A DNA stretch of 49,287 bases from an uncultured Chlorobiaceae bacterium (GCA_903822595.1 CAIJPS010000028.1:1-49287), one strand, 5' to 3'; positions 17,276 to 28,623 are shown, counted from the stretch's first letter. Notes: generated by a model from the letters alone, not told the origin. Numbers and translations: made by a program.

Positions 17276-18325
17276 ATGAATGCGATAAAAAACTCCAGCG
17301 CAAAGTGTCACGAAGCGGAAAAGAGAGGATATGTCTATATCATCGGTGCGGGGCCTGGTGATCCGGAATTGTTGACCATCAAAGCCGAAAGGGTTTTGCG
17401 CGAGGCTGATGTTATTCTCTATGATGATCTGGTAAGCATTGAGCTTATCGCCCGCTACAATGTCCTGAAAATTTATACGGGAAAAAGAAAGGACAACCAC
17501 CATTTTGAACAGGATGCCATCAATGAAGAGATTCTTCGTCACGCCCGTGAAGGAAAAACAGTAGCCAGATTAAAGGGTGGAGACCCGTTTATTTTTGGCC
17601 GTGGTGGTGAAGAAATAGAGGTGTTGCGTCAGAACGGCATCGGGTATGAAATTATTCCCGGAATTACGGCAGCCCAAGGCGCCTGTGCCTATACTGAAAT
17701 ACCTATGACCATGAGAAAAGTCTCCTCTTCCGTGGCTTTTTGTACCGGTCATCCGGTCAGTAAAATCCAGGTTCCCGATACGGATACGATTGTCTATTAT
17801 ATGGTTGCGTCTACGGTTTATGATGTGCTTGATGCAGTTGCACAAAAGGGAAGGGATGAAAATAGTGCTGTTTCTATCGTGCAGAATGCAACAAGGTATA
17901 ATCAAAAGATTGTTACCGGGACTTTGGGGGAGCTGAGGAAAAGAGCGCAGACGGTCTCTTCACCCGCGCTGCTCATTATCGGTGAGAGCATCAAGCAGGT
18001 TATTAAGGATAACTGGTACTCCAAAAAGAAAAAAGTGTTGATTGCCGGGGGTGACACCAGTTTATTCAATACCGTTGAGTTCATCAAAGTGCATTTTCCC
18101 GACAAACAAGTTGAGTGTGCTGATCACGATTGGATGGAAAACGAGGTACCTTTGGATCTTGATTTTATTGATGAGATCTACTTTTCGTCTCCGGCCTGTG
18201 TCAGGAATTTCCGGAAGCACTATAACGCACTTCCAGAAAAAATTGCCATAAAGACGGCTGATCAGATAACTCAAGCCGAGTATTTAAAGCTTTTCAGTGT
18301 GGAGGTTGATTGCAGAATTTTGTGA
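17276..18325 (+). CDS. cobA: Uroporphyrinogen-III C-methyltransferase with C-terminal HemD-like region
   Basis: SAM-dependent enzyme that methylates uroporphyrinogen III at C2 and C7 to precorrin-2. The start at 17276 has AAGGA 8 bases upstream; the ATG at 17261 is an alternative. Motifs: [44 protein letters not shown] and [19 protein letters not shown]. The methyltransferase core ends near residue 250. The last ~95 residues ([19 protein letters not shown], ..[18 protein letters not shown]) look like the second half of uroporphyrinogen-III synthase (HemD), as in the CobA-HemD fusions of green sulfur bacteria. This region is shorter than a whole HemD, so synthase activity is uncertain. Confidence 0.9.
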   Translation: MNAIKNSSAKCHEAEKRGYVYIIGAGPGDPELLTIKAERVLREADVILYDDLVSIELIARYNVLKIYTGKRKDNHHFEQDAINEEILRHAREGKTVARLKGGDPFIFGRGGEEIEVLRQNGIGYEIIPGITAAQGACAYTEIPMTMRKVSSSVAFCTGHPVSKIQVPDTDTIVYYMVASTVYDVLDAVAQKGRDENSAVSIVQNATRYNQKIVTGTLGELRKRAQTVSSPALLIIGESIKQVIKDNWYSKKKKVLIAGGDTSLFNTVEFIKVHFPDKQVECADHDWMENEVPLDLDFIDEIYFSSPACVRNFRKHYNALPEKIAIKTADQITQAEYLKLFSVEVDCRIL

Positions 18326-18342
18326 CCTGCTTTTGTATCAGA

Positions 18343-19125
18343 TTAGCCGGTGAATGTATTGGTGAATGAACTGACCCCAAGCGTGCCAACAAGTTTGAAC
18401 CCTTCTCCGTAGAGTACTCCGATCTGCTCCCCGAAATACCTTGCGCGTGCTTCGAGGCCGGTGAGAAACTCACGGCGTTCGATCAGTGTTTTTGGCTCTT
18501 CGGCTGCTCCCTCCTTGTAGAATTGTGAGGCGAAGGCGAGTACCCCTTTTCTTGATGCTTCAAAGGTTTTTGAGATATCAACGATGAGGTCTGCTTCAAG
18601 GTGCTTGAACTGGATGTAGTAGAGGAGGTGTTTAGGGCGGTGGGGTTGCTGCATTTGGCCGTTCATGGTGGTGGCAAGTTGCTGGAGACCGGCATAGTAA
18701 CAGGCATCTGTAACAAGTTTTGATGCCTTGACATGGTCTGGATGGCGTTCATCAGGAGAGTTGGCAAAAACAACGACCGGCCTGAACTGCCTTATGATCC
18801 TGATAATTTCAGCGATATTTGCTTCGGTATGGAAAAGTTTCGCGTCTCCGAGGTCAAGGGTTATGCGGCTGCTGTACCCCATGAGTGCGGTGGCCTTTTC
18901 CGCTTCGGCACTCCGTGTTTCAGGGGTTCCGAGCGTTCCCATCTCTCCTCTTGTCAGGTCGCAGACAGCGACTGATTGCCCTTCGGCCATGATTTTCAGC
19001 AGTGTTGCACCACATGCAAGTTCCACGTCATCGGGATGGGCGCCGAAGGCCAGTGCATAAATATGTTCGGGTGATTGCTTCAATTGCCTTGTGGTTAATG
19101 TCGTTATATTATCTGTCGTATTCAT
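18343..19125 (-). CDS. bshB1: Bacillithiol biosynthesis deacetylase BshB1
   Basis: A LmbE/PIG-L-type zinc deacetylase of about 260 residues that removes the acetyl group from GlcNAc-malate in bacillithiol synthesis. Green sulfur bacteria make N-methyl-bacillithiol by this route. Zinc site: AFGAHPDDVELACGATL (His/Asp/Asp) and the later ERHPDHVKASKLVTDACYY, with the catalytic region DLTRGEMGTLGTPETR between. The start at 19125 (MNTTDNITTL) is preferred because the longer reading from 19182 would overlap the divergent dut gene. Sulfur-oxidising anaerobes need this thiol for sulfur handling and redox balance. Confidence 0.9.
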   Translation of the reverse strand: MNTTDNITTLTTRQLKQSPEHIYALAFGAHPDDVELACGATLLKIMAEGQSVAVCDLTRGEMGTLGTPETRSAEAEKATALMGYSSRITLDLGDAKLFHTEANIAEIIRIIRQFRPVVVFANSPDERHPDHVKASKLVTDACYYAGLQQLATTMNGQMQQPHRPKHLLYYIQFKHLEADLIVDISKTFEASRKGVLAFASQFYKEGAAEEPKTLIERREFLTGLEARARYFGEQIGVLYGEGFKLVGTLGVSSFTNTFTG

Positions 19126-19150
19126 TCTCAAAACAAGCCATTTGTGACCG

Positions 19151-19597
19151 ATGCTCAAAGTAAAGATAGTTCGCCTTGACAAACAAGCCTCATTTCCTGT
19201 TTATGCAACCGCTCATGCTGCCGGAATGGATATTTCGGCATGCATTGAAGAGCCTGTCACCATCGAACCCTTTACAACAGCGCTGATTCCTTCCGGGTTT
19301 GCCCTTGAGTTGCCCGAAGGGTATGAAGCTCAGCTTCGACCAAGAAGCGGACTTGCGTTGCGTTCCATGATTTCACTGCCGAACACCCCGGCGACTATTG
19401 ATGCCGATTATCGCGGTGAGGTAAAGGTGATTCTCATCAATTACGGCAAGGAGCCCTTCATAGTTCGTCATGGCGACCGCATTGCGCAGATGGTGGTTGC
19501 CAGGGTTGAGCAGGTTCGTTTTGAAGAGGTCGAAGAGCTTGGTTCAACGGTGCGCGGAGAAGGCGGGTTTGGTCACACAGGAACAGGTCGTCAGTGA
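19151..19597 (+). CDS. dut: dUTP diphosphatase
   Basis: A 148-residue homotrimeric dUTPase. It hydrolyses dUTP to dUMP, keeping uracil out of DNA and supplying the thymidylate precursor. The five family motifs are visible: [12 protein letters not shown] (I), [11 protein letters not shown] (II), [20 protein letters not shown] (III), [14 protein letters not shown] (IV) and the glycine-rich tail [12 protein letters not shown] (V). Divergent from bshB1, with only about 25 bp between their starts, so the two promoters must overlap or lie inside the neighbouring gene. Confidence 0.95.
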   Translation: MLKVKIVRLDKQASFPVYATAHAAGMDISACIEEPVTIEPFTTALIPSGFALELPEGYEAQLRPRSGLALRSMISLPNTPATIDADYRGEVKVILINYGKEPFIVRHGDRIAQMVVARVEQVRFEEVEELGSTVRGEGGFGHTGTGRQ

Positions 19598-19701
19598 TGG
19601 TAAGAACGGGGGATGGTCAAAGGTGAGCACCAGCGAAATATTCTGTTGAATCTATAGGATTCTTCGCTGATGCCCGCAATGAGTGAAAAGGGAATGGTGT
19701 G

Positions 19702-20370
19702 TTATCCGTTTTTTCTTGCCTGAACGGGAGCAAGGGCTGGTGGAGGTGTTTTTATTTCCGCGACGATCTCCTTGGGAGTGAAGCGGATCTCCGTTACATC
19801 TTTTTTGGGACGGTTTTCACGACCTGAAGGCATGCCTGGTGCAGCAAAGACATTGTTCATCAACTGTCCAAGTCCGGAGCTGACATTGTCAAAGAGGTTC
19901 TGTACCTGGTTTGAGTTGACGGTGGCATTGAGGCTTTCGATCAGACCATTCCATAATTTGCCAAGTCCCTGAAAGGAGTTCTGAATCTGGTCTGAATTGA
20001 GGGTGGCGGTGACGCCCTCAATCAATTGCCCTGAAACGGAGTTGACGTTGTGGAGGATATCCTGGACTGATTCAGAGTTAATTGTTGATGAAACTCCATC
20101 AATCAACTGTCCGGTTGCGGTGCTGACCGAGCTGATCATTCCCTGGACAGATTGTGAGTTAATTGTTGATGAAACTCCCTCAATCAGTTGTCCGGTTGCG
20201 GTGCTGACCGAACTGATTATTCCTTGCACCGACTCGATAGTTGAGTCAATCAGGTTGCCCACACTCCCTATGAGATGGGCCATGTCACCATTGCCGACAC
20301 CGGACTCCTGATTTTGCTGGGCGGGCGGTGTGAGTGCGCCTGCTGTTGTTTTGATCTCTTCTGCTGCCAT
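19702..20370 (-). CDS. Protein with five 27-residue tandem repeats
   Basis: A 222-residue protein of unknown function. From about residue 47 to 180 it is built of five consecutive 27-residue units with the pattern SVQ-x2-ISSVSTATGQLI-(E/D)GVSSTINS. The first two units are almost identical at DNA level (81-bp period) and the later ones drift. Each unit has hydrophobic residues spaced as in an amphipathic helix, so the repeat probably forms a helical or coiled array. No signal peptide is visible. The C-terminus is proline- and lysine-rich. Phasin-like or filament-like roles are possible, but nothing in the sequence decides this. Confidence 0.75.
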   Translation of the reverse strand: MAAEEIKTTAGALTPPAQQNQESGVGNGDMAHLIGSVGNLIDSTIESVQGIISSVSTATGQLIEGVSSTINSQSVQGMISSVSTATGQLIDGVSSTINSESVQDILHNVNSVSGQLIEGVTATLNSDQIQNSFQGLGKLWNGLIESLNATVNSNQVQNLFDNVSSGLGQLMNNVFAAPGMPSGRENRPKKDVTEIRFTPKEIVAEIKTPPPALAPVQARKNG

Positions 20371-20497
20371 AATTATTTTGAGTGGATTAAGGGTAAAATA
20401 AATGATAAATAATTTCTGGAATATAAGAACTTATTTACCAAGTCGTTCAACTCAAAGGGGTATTTTAAGAGGGGTAACGGCCCTTTTTTTCAGGCTC

Positions 20498-21190
20498 TCA
20501 AACAATATTCTTCCTGTAGTAGCCGATAATGGCCTCCTGGTCAAATCCGAGAGCATACATGAGATGCAGAGTTCCGAAGTTGATCTGGAGGGGAATGATA
20601 CCGTTCTGGTGATACTTCCTGGCCGATGTGGTGACCTCTGTGTCGAGGATATGGAACAGCTCATGCCGTTCAATCCGGCTGATGATATCGTAATCTTCCA
20701 TAATGAGCAATTTTTCATCGAACCCACCGATACCGTGAAAGAGTGCTTTGTCGATAAAAAGAGACTGATCTCCTCCCCGGCATATCATCAGTGGAAACCG
20801 GGTGCACCATCCAAACAGGGCCATGAGCGGGTGGTCGTCATCAAAATGCATCCTGAAACAGCCTGCTTTTTTACCAGTGGCGGCAGCTGAACGGATATCT
20901 TCAAGAAAGGTTTCTGGTGGCAGGGTATCGGCGTGGAGAAAGTAGATGATTTCGCCTCTGGCCATGCGTGCTCCGTTGTTCATCTGTATGGAGCGTCCTT
21001 TTGTGCTGTGGCACACGGTTACCGGAAAGCTGGAGAGGATATCGGGTGTGCCATCTGTACTTGCATCACTGACAATGATCTCGACTCCCTCCGACCGATC
21101 AGTTATCGCAAGGAGAATCTGAAGCGAGTGAGCAATGATGGCCTCCTCGTTGCAGGTTGGCATAATGATGCTTATGGTTTGAGTGGCCAT
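20498..21190 (-). CDS. Family 2 glycosyltransferase (arsenosugar-type, TIGR04283-like)
   Basis: A 230-residue GT-A glycosyltransferase beginning SIIMPTCNEEAIIAHSLQIL, with EIIVSDASTDGT as the nucleotide-sugar region and a DXD-like FLHADT near residue 98. GGFDEKLLIMEDYDIISRI near residue 155 is the typical acceptor-side motif. This type occurs beside ArsS radical SAM genes and is named after proposed arsenosugar synthesis. It overlaps the upstream glycosyltransferase gene by 19 bp, consistent with a translationally coupled operon arsS-GT-GT. The real donor and acceptor are not established. Confidence 0.85.
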   Translation of the reverse strand: MATQTISIIMPTCNEEAIIAHSLQILLAITDRSEGVEIIVSDASTDGTPDILSSFPVTVCHSTKGRSIQMNNGARMARGEIIYFLHADTLPPETFLEDIRSAAATGKKAGCFRMHFDDDHPLMALFGWCTRFPLMICRGGDQSLFIDKALFHGIGGFDEKLLIMEDYDIISRIERHELFHILDTEVTTSARKYHQNGIIPLQINFGTLHLMYALGFDQEAIIGYYRKNIV

Positions 21191-21780
21191 AATCTGCTTT
21201 TTTTCAGGTCGTCAATCGTATCAATATCCGAGAGTTCTGCGAGCAGTTCGTATGGAATTGCCTGGCGTTCGAGTGTTCCAATTGTTTCCCTGAAGACTTC
21301 AGGGGTGCTCCACTGCCGGTCGATAAAGAGTTCAGGGATCAGCCAGTTCAGTCCGATAAGGTAAAAACCTCCATCGATGGCTGGCCCGACAACAGCATCG
21401 GATCGTTCAAGAGCAGAGAACGCATCATTGAGAATCTTGCTGCTCAGATCGCAACAATCTGTTCCAATGAGAGCGATATGGCGAAAGCCGCTTGCAAATC
21501 CTGTGCTGATTGCATGAAACATGCGTACTCCCAGATTGTCTCCCTCTTGCAGTTTGAGTGTAAATTTTTCTGTACAGAAAAGATCGGAGGAGGGAATGAA
21601 GCGGGAGTAAAACACCATCCTTTCAGCCTCTACCTCTCCCGTCACAACGGCGGTATGGGCTCTGAGAATTTCGTAGACCTCAAGGGCTTTTTCTTTTCCA
21701 ATAGAGCTTGCAAGGCGTGTTTTAACCGCTCCTGCTTCAGGGTTTTTTGTAAAAATAATGAGGAGTCGGCCATCGTTCAT
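21172..21780 (-). CDS. Family 2-like glycosyltransferase (arsenosugar-type, TIGR04282-like)
   Basis: Start set at 21780 (MNDGRLLIIFTKNPEAGAVK), where the ATG overlaps the arsS stop as ATGA; longer readings run into arsS. About 202 residues. Motifs: the nucleotidyl-transfer-like N-terminus FTKNPEAGAVKTRLA, LIGTDCCDLSS near residue 105 (metal-binding Asp), and VVGPAIDGGFYLIGLN near residue 130. Proteins of this family regularly sit next to the TIGR04283-like glycosyltransferase and ArsS. It is the middle gene of that run and probably acts in the same sugar-modifying pathway. Confidence 0.87.
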   Translation of the reverse strand: MNDGRLLIIFTKNPEAGAVKTRLASSIGKEKALEVYEILRAHTAVVTGEVEAERMVFYSRFIPSSDLFCTEKFTLKLQEGDNLGVRMFHAISTGFASGFRHIALIGTDCCDLSSKILNDAFSALERSDAVVGPAIDGGFYLIGLNWLIPELFIDRQWSTPEVFRETIGTLERQAIPYELLAELSDIDTIDDLKKSRLWPLKP

Positions 21781-22832
21781 AGCAGAGAGCCTTGGCAGCT
21801 TGAACCAGCTCCAGCCGTACATCCGTAGCAGTGCTGGCCGACAATTATGCGGCGACTGCGGAGCCTCTCCTCACTGAATCCGCTGATATGCTGCGGTGCC
21901 GACTTCGCCAGAGACAGATGGAGCATCTGGTTGAAATCACAGTCGTAAAGTGTGCCATCCCAACCGACAGAAAGGATTGTTCTGCACATCAGGTTTTTTA
22001 CGGCGAGAGCATTATAGTTTTCCGCAAGGAGTGTCATATAATCACAATAATGACCGTTTTCAATCAGGTCGTTGAGAAAACGGCTGATAGGCATATTGGT
22101 GATGGTATAGAGATGGCTGAAGAGAATACCGTACTCGTCGAAAAGTCGTTTTCGGTACTCTTGCTCCAGTTGCTGCTGCTCTCCCGGCAATGAGGGGCCT
22201 TCAGGGTTGAAGACAAGGTTGAGCTCCAGATTGCTCTCCTCTTTGCCGTAACCCAGGCTGTTGAGCAGTTTCAGCGCTTTGATGGATCGGTCGAAAACAC
22301 CCGTTCCCCGCATTTTGTCAACATCCGCTTTTACGTAGCAGGGAAGTGAGGCGATGAGGGTTATCCGATGCTGTTTGAAAAATTCCGGCAAATCGCGGTA
22401 TTTTTCGTTTCCTGTCAAAAGAGTGAGATTGGTGCGGACAAGGATTGTTATGTCACATACTGCGGCTCTTATCTGTTCAATGAACCAACGGAATTCCGGA
22501 TTCATTTCCGGCGCTCCGCCGGTAATATCAACGGTTTTTATGGAGCTCTTTTTTAGAGCATTGATGCACTCCAGCATCGTTTGTCGCGTCATTACCTCTT
22601 TGCGGTCTGGCCCGGCATCGACATGACAGTGGAGGCAGAGAAGGTTGCAGGTGTAGCCGATGTTGATTTGCAGAATATCGATCCCTGTTGCAGAGAGTGG
22701 GGCGTTTGTGGATTCGGTCACTCTTTTGCTGAAGGGTGGTATGCCGCAATTCTTTTCTTCAAGAACTTTTACTTGAGCTTCAGCGGTGGCAGGCATGACG
22801 CCCCGGCGGTGCAACGATTGTTTTATTTGCAT
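21777..22832 (-). CDS. arsS: Radical SAM protein ArsS (arsenosugar biosynthesis type)
   Basis: A radical SAM enzyme of about 351 residues. The start at 22832 (MQIKQSLHRRGVMPATAEAQ) leaves a 58-bp gap after crtP; a longer reading from 22925 would overlap crtP. The 4Fe4S motif is CNLLCLHCHV (C-x3-C-x2-C) near residue 70, followed by VDITGGAPEMNPEF. The C-terminal part carries extra cysteines, including HCYGCTAGAGSSC, as in the radical SAM/Cys-rich family; some relatives have selenocysteine there. ArsS is proposed to transfer the 5'-deoxyadenosyl group to arsenic. Two arsenosugar-type glycosyltransferases follow with overlaps, supporting one pathway. No arsM methyltransferase lies in the window. 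Confidence 0.87.
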   Translation of the reverse strand: MQIKQSLHRRGVMPATAEAQVKVLEEKNCGIPPFSKRVTESTNAPLSATGIDILQINIGYTCNLLCLHCHVDAGPDRKEVMTRQTMLECINALKKSSIKTVDITGGAPEMNPEFRWFIEQIRAAVCDITILVRTNLTLLTGNEKYRDLPEFFKQHRITLIASLPCYVKADVDKMRGTGVFDRSIKALKLLNSLGYGKEESNLELNLVFNPEGPSLPGEQQQLEQEYRKRLFDEYGILFSHLYTITNMPISRFLNDLIENGHYCDYMTLLAENYNALAVKNLMCRTILSVGWDGTLYDCDFNQMLHLSLAKSAPQHISGFSEERLRSRRIIVGQHCYGCTAGAGSSCQGSLL

Positions 22833-22890
22833 AACAGGATTCAGGCAAATAGAGCCTTTTTTTGAGTTAACAGTTTTTTCGCTGATTCGT

Positions 22891-24252
22891 TCAGTTGCCA
22901 AACCTTCCGAGGAGCTTTTCGGCAACCAGCTTGCCGCTCAGTGCAGCGCCCTCCATCGAGGCCAGATAGTGCTGGTCGGTGTAATCTCCTGCAAGAAAAA
23001 AGTTTTTGATTGGGCTTATCTGGTCAGGGCGGAATTTATCAACATTTGGTACTGCCTTGTAGACCGACTGGGGGATTTTGACTATGGTCGATTTGAGGAG
23101 TTTTGCCTCACGGGATTTAGGGAACCGTTCGTGCATGTCTTTCATGACAAGCTCGATGATGACCTCGTTGGGCATATCCATCAACTGATGGGCCGGGGCA
23201 AGCACCATGCTCATGACGCTGCCGCCGTTTGCCGTGCCGGTGCCATTCTGGAAGTCGTCAGGACAGGTGATTGAGACGTCTGCAAATGTGGCAAAAATGG
23301 TTCCCTGTGAAAACATGAGATTATTGATGTCGGTAACTTTTCGGTCAAACCAAAGTTGACAGTTTGCTACCGGACTACCGACAAATTCGTGCAGGTTACG
23401 GAAATACTTATGCGCGAGCCACTTTTGAGGTATAATGTTTTTCAGGTTGTGGACAGGCAGGGCCGAAATATAGGCATCAGCCGTGATTTTATGGCCATCC
23501 TGCAGCACAGCCTCTTTAATGCTTTCGTCACTGTTCAGCTCAAACCGGTTCAGTTTTGCATCAACAAAAATTCGTCCGCCCTTGCTCTGGATATACTGGC
23601 GCATCGGCTCAATCATCGAATCGCCGGGGTTTTTGCGGAAAAAGGCAAACTTGGTTGCCGTGTAATTGGTGCCAAAATATTTGAAAATAGTGATCATTGG
23701 CCGTGCACTGATGACGTTGGGCTCTATGAAATTCATAGCAAGCGCAATAGCCCGCCACAGCTTTTGCAGCGAATGCTCCGAAGCTCCCCTTAGTCGGTGC
23801 CATTCCGAATAGGTCATATAGTCCTGACTGCGGAAGTAATCCTCGTCTCTGGTAAGGGCTGGATAGAGTCCCCTGATCAGCGAAATTTTGTCCCATAAGG
23901 TGAGAAAATTGGTTTTCAGACCGCCAACGACCTCTGCCCAGGGGCTGGGGAGGTTTGCCTTTTTGAAAAACGACATTTTGCCGTTCTGTTCAGCATAGAT
24001 CAGCGCATGCTCTTTCCATTGATAATTCTCTCCTGCGCCGACTCGTTTGAGGTATTGCTGCAGTTGTTCGTAACCACCAAAAACAATATGAAGTCCTGAT
24101 TCTATGGAGTCGCCATCACTGTCTTTCCAGACAGAAACCTTTCCGCCAAGCACTTTGCGTTTTTCATAAATCTCTACCGTATGCCCTCGATCTACCAGCT
24201 CTATTGCTGCGCTGAGGCCTGCAACGCCTGCGCCAAAAATTGCTATTTTCAT
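22891..24252 (-). CDS. crtP: Plant/cyanobacterial-type phytoene desaturase CrtP
   Basis: A 453-residue FAD-dependent desaturase that converts phytoene to zeta-carotene. Green sulfur bacteria use this CrtP/CrtQ/CrtH route rather than bacterial CrtI. Motifs: the FAD site IFGAGVAGLSAAIELVDRGH, GGKVSVWKDSDGD and ESGLHIVFGGYEQL near the N-terminus, WKEHALIY (closer to CrtP than to CrtQ), AMNFIEPNVISA, LWFDRKVTDI, and the C-terminal FAD-binding FLAGDYTDQHYLASMEGAAL. It is the first gene on the minus strand before arsS, 58 bp apart, so the two may share a transcript. Confidence 0.9.
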   Translation of the reverse strand: MKIAIFGAGVAGLSAAIELVDRGHTVEIYEKRKVLGGKVSVWKDSDGDSIESGLHIVFGGYEQLQQYLKRVGAGENYQWKEHALIYAEQNGKMSFFKKANLPSPWAEVVGGLKTNFLTLWDKISLIRGLYPALTRDEDYFRSQDYMTYSEWHRLRGASEHSLQKLWRAIALAMNFIEPNVISARPMITIFKYFGTNYTATKFAFFRKNPGDSMIEPMRQYIQSKGGRIFVDAKLNRFELNSDESIKEAVLQDGHKITADAYISALPVHNLKNIIPQKWLAHKYFRNLHEFVGSPVANCQLWFDRKVTDINNLMFSQGTIFATFADVSITCPDDFQNGTGTANGGSVMSMVLAPAHQLMDMPNEVIIELVMKDMHERFPKSREAKLLKSTIVKIPQSVYKAVPNVDKFRPDQISPIKNFFLAGDYTDQHYLASMEGAALSGKLVAEKLLGRFGN

Positions 24253-24745
24253 GTTTTTATAACCGTCTCAGTCGATTTAAGTTAATCCTTTATAGACTCT
24301 TATTTTGATCTTATGATGAATTTCGCTTGCTTTCCCTGTAAATGAAATCCCATTGAGTATGGGGTGGAGCGTAACTAATCGAAGAAGAACAGCACTTTTG
24401 CACAAGGTCAAAACTCTGTATTTTTTGCTGGGCACAAGATATTGAAATATTTCCTATTTGTAAGCGCATTCGATGCTCTGGTTTTCCAAACGGAAACGCA
24501 GGAAAGAACAGGTGTGCCTGGATAAGGGCATACTGCTCTGAAAAAGGTTGTCACGGTGTGATAGCCTATGAAAAAGAAGGCCAGCCAATAACGACCCCAA
24601 GAATCGGCACTGAACCAATAAAATGACGGTTAATCCTAAATTAGTTAAGAAAAATGCTGAAAAAGTAAAGGATAGTAAAGAGAATGGTTGTTTATTTCTT
24701 ATTATTATGTAATTTCGTTTTAATTGTTTTAAACCTGATCGTGTT
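24253..24745. other. Intergenic region between divergent crtP and lrp genes
   Basis: About 490 bp without a believable coding frame. It separates crtP (leftward) from the Lrp-family gene (rightward) and must contain both promoters. It is AT-rich near 24640-24745. I found no tRNA, no obvious riboswitch and no convincing terminator. Confidence 0.45.
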
Positions 24746-25270
24746 ATGTCTGGCCATCTTGATCTGATCGACCTTAAGCTTATTGAGTCTCTTGGTGAAA
24801 ACGGAAGAGTTCGATTGAGTGAACTCGCTGAAGTTGTAGGCCTTTCAATACCCTCTGTCAGTGAACGGCTTGACAAGTTGCAGAAGAATGGTATCATCAA
24901 AGGTTTTAGTATGGAAGTTGATGAGCGCCAACTTGGTTTTGATATTCATGCTTTTGTAAGGGTTCGAATCGATTCGTCCAAGCACTATAAGTCTTTTATG
25001 GAGCATGTGATGAAAGAGGATGAGATCATGGAGTGCTTTTCTGTTACCGGCGAAGGGTCTCACATTTTAAAGGTGATGACGCATAACACGGCTTCACTTG
25101 AACAGTTTCTTTCAAGAATACAAAGTTGGCCGGGTGTTCTTGGAACCAACACCAGCTTTGTGCTGAGCCAGTTGAAGAAAAACAAAAAGATCAGTGCGGA
25201 AATTGTTCGCAACAACCTTCAGGACCGACAGGTACTGATAACGTTTGATGAAAAGAAGCCGAGAAAATAA
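24746..25270 (+). CDS. Lrp/AsnC family transcriptional regulator
   Basis: A 174-residue feast/famine regulator. The N-terminal helix-turn-helix is clear: DLKLIESLGENGRVRLSELA, then EVVGLSIPSVSERLDKLQKN and GIIKGFSMEVD (residues 7-60). The C-terminal RAM domain (residues 65-150) has MECFSVTGEGSHILKVMT, the effector-binding region that usually senses amino acids. It sits 69 bp upstream of the type III glutamine synthetase gene in the same direction, so regulation of nitrogen assimilation is a reasonable guess, though not shown by the sequence. Confidence 0.88.
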   Translation: MSGHLDLIDLKLIESLGENGRVRLSELAEVVGLSIPSVSERLDKLQKNGIIKGFSMEVDERQLGFDIHAFVRVRIDSSKHYKSFMEHVMKEDEIMECFSVTGEGSHILKVMTHNTASLEQFLSRIQSWPGVLGTNTSFVLSQLKKNKKISAEIVRNNLQDRQVLITFDEKKPRK

Positions 25271-25339
25271 GCAAAAGGTTTTTTTATTTTTTTAGAGTAG
25301 CATTACAACCATATCACGCAAATCAACAAGGAGGTTCGT

Positions 25340-27484
<2,145 letters not shown>

Positions 27485-27508
27485 ACCGCTCTCCTGTGTT
27501 CTGAAAAG

Positions 27509-27540
27509 AAAAAGGCTCGCTTCTGCGGGCCTTTTTCTTT
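27509..27540 (+). terminator. Rho-independent terminator after glnN
   Basis: AAAAAGGCTCGC and GCGGGCCTTTTT pair with a 4-base loop (TTCT), one G-T pair in the stem, and a T-rich tail. It lies 25 bp after the glnN stop and can also serve the convergent yjbQ gene through its A-rich left arm. Confidence 0.85.
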
Positions 27541-27556
27541 TTCTCGTCATCTCATC

Positions 27557-27976
27557 TTATTCGCCGATAATTTTGATGAGCACCCGCTTTCTTCTCATAC
27601 CGTCAAACTCCCCATAGAAAATCTGCTCCCATGTTCCGAAATGCAGTTTGCCTTTGGTAACAGCAACAACAACCTCTCGTCCCATGATCTGCCGTTTATG
27701 ATGGGCATCACCGTTATCCTCACCGGTAAGGTTGTGACGGTATCGACTGAGGGGTTCGTGTGGCGCCAGTTCTTCAAGCCATCGTTTATAGTCCTGATGC
27801 AGTCCGGATTCGTCATCATTGATAAAGACCGAAGCGGTTATGTGCATTGCATTGACAAGGCAGAGCCCTTCCTCTATTCCACTTTCTTTGAGAGCATTTT
27901 CGACGTCGCTCGTAATGTTCATAAAACCCATTCTTGAAGGGAGCTGCATAAAGAGTTCCTTATGGTAGGATTTCAT
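27557..27976 (-). CDS. YjbQ/UPF0047 family protein
   Basis: A 139-residue beta-rich protein of the YjbQ family; the start at 27976 ([20 protein letters not shown]) fits the family length. Signature residues include [20 protein letters not shown], the histidine-rich [20 protein letters not shown], and [20 protein letters not shown] near the end. Members have weak thiamine-phosphate synthase activity in vitro and bind a metal through the conserved histidines; the physiological role is unclear. It converges on glnN, sharing the terminator region. Confidence 0.88.
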   Translation of the reverse strand: MKSYHKELFMQLPSRMGFMNITSDVENALKESGIEEGLCLVNAMHITASVFINDDESGLHQDYKRWLEELAPHEPLSRYRHNLTGEDNGDAHHKRQIMGREVVVAVTKGKLHFGTWEQIFYGEFDGMRRKRVLIKIIGE

Positions 27977-28095
27977 CGGATACAAAGAGTTTGTTGTTGT
28001 GATAACGGAATGCACTTTTTTTATTGCAAACGTTAAGTTATGCCTTATTTTTAGCATCTGTAAGCCCTTATTCTGAAAAGTAACCCTTACCCGCC

Positions 28096-28602
28096 ATGCC
28101 TGAGGTTTTTCACTATCCCGCGAGCTATCCCGCCTTATGGCTTGATTTCTATTACATTGCGACCTGGTCTCTCGGCATGCTTTTTCTTGGTCTGGTGTGG
28201 GCTCTTTTTTACCGGTATGGGAAATTTACCTATGGTGTCGATCTTGGCTGTTTCTGGAAGACAGCTTTGCTTGTTCTGCTCACCACCGTTTCGCTTGGCG
28301 GACCGATGTACTACAACACCCGTTTTGCAGGGGAACATGGTCAGGATGGTGATTCCATAAAAATCGCCGGTGACAAGCTGCTCTATCTTGATCGTAAGGG
28401 GAACGAAAAAAAACTGCCTCTTGCTGATATTACCGCCATTTATCAGGAGGTGATTACCTATAATCCGCCGCCGAAAATCTTTATTGTTGCCGCAAAACCT
28501 CCGCTCAGGGACTCGCTTTTTGTAACAACCAATCTTCACGACTACAGGCGTTTTCTTTCCGATCTGTCGAAAAGAACCGGTATTGAAGCAAAGCTCCGCT
28601 GA
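28096..28602 (+). CDS. Hypothetical membrane protein, 168 aa
   Basis: Unknown function. Two hydrophobic segments at about residues 18-41 and 54-73 form a membrane hairpin, followed by a ~90-residue soluble domain ([20 protein letters not shown], ..[19 protein letters not shown]). The soluble part resembles the PH-like domains of small bacterial membrane proteins. It ends 21 bp before coaX in the same direction and probably shares its transcript. Confidence 0.7.
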   Translation: MPEVFHYPASYPALWLDFYYIATWSLGMLFLGLVWALFYRYGKFTYGVDLGCFWKTALLVLLTTVSLGGPMYYNTRFAGEHGQDGDSIKIAGDKLLYLDRKGNEKKLPLADITAIYQEVITYNPPPKIFIVAAKPPLRDSLFVTTNLHDYRRFLSDLSKRTGIEAKLR

Positions 28603-28623
28603 TTTTTTTCAGAACATACGACT

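Noticed and set aside
19950-20300. Repeated sequence that could suggest a CRISPR array
   Set aside because: The repeats are 81 bp, contiguous without spacers and in frame, so they are protein-coding tandem repeats. No CRISPR array was seen anywhere in the window.
23356-23793. Several 100-145-codon frames opposite crtP, arsS, aroB and the ABC lipoprotein
   Set aside because: All lie antisense to well-supported genes and lack ribosome sites and family motifs.
24253-24745. Possible small RNA between crtP and the Lrp gene
   Set aside because: No convincing stem followed by a T-run was found on either strand; left as plain intergenic sequence.
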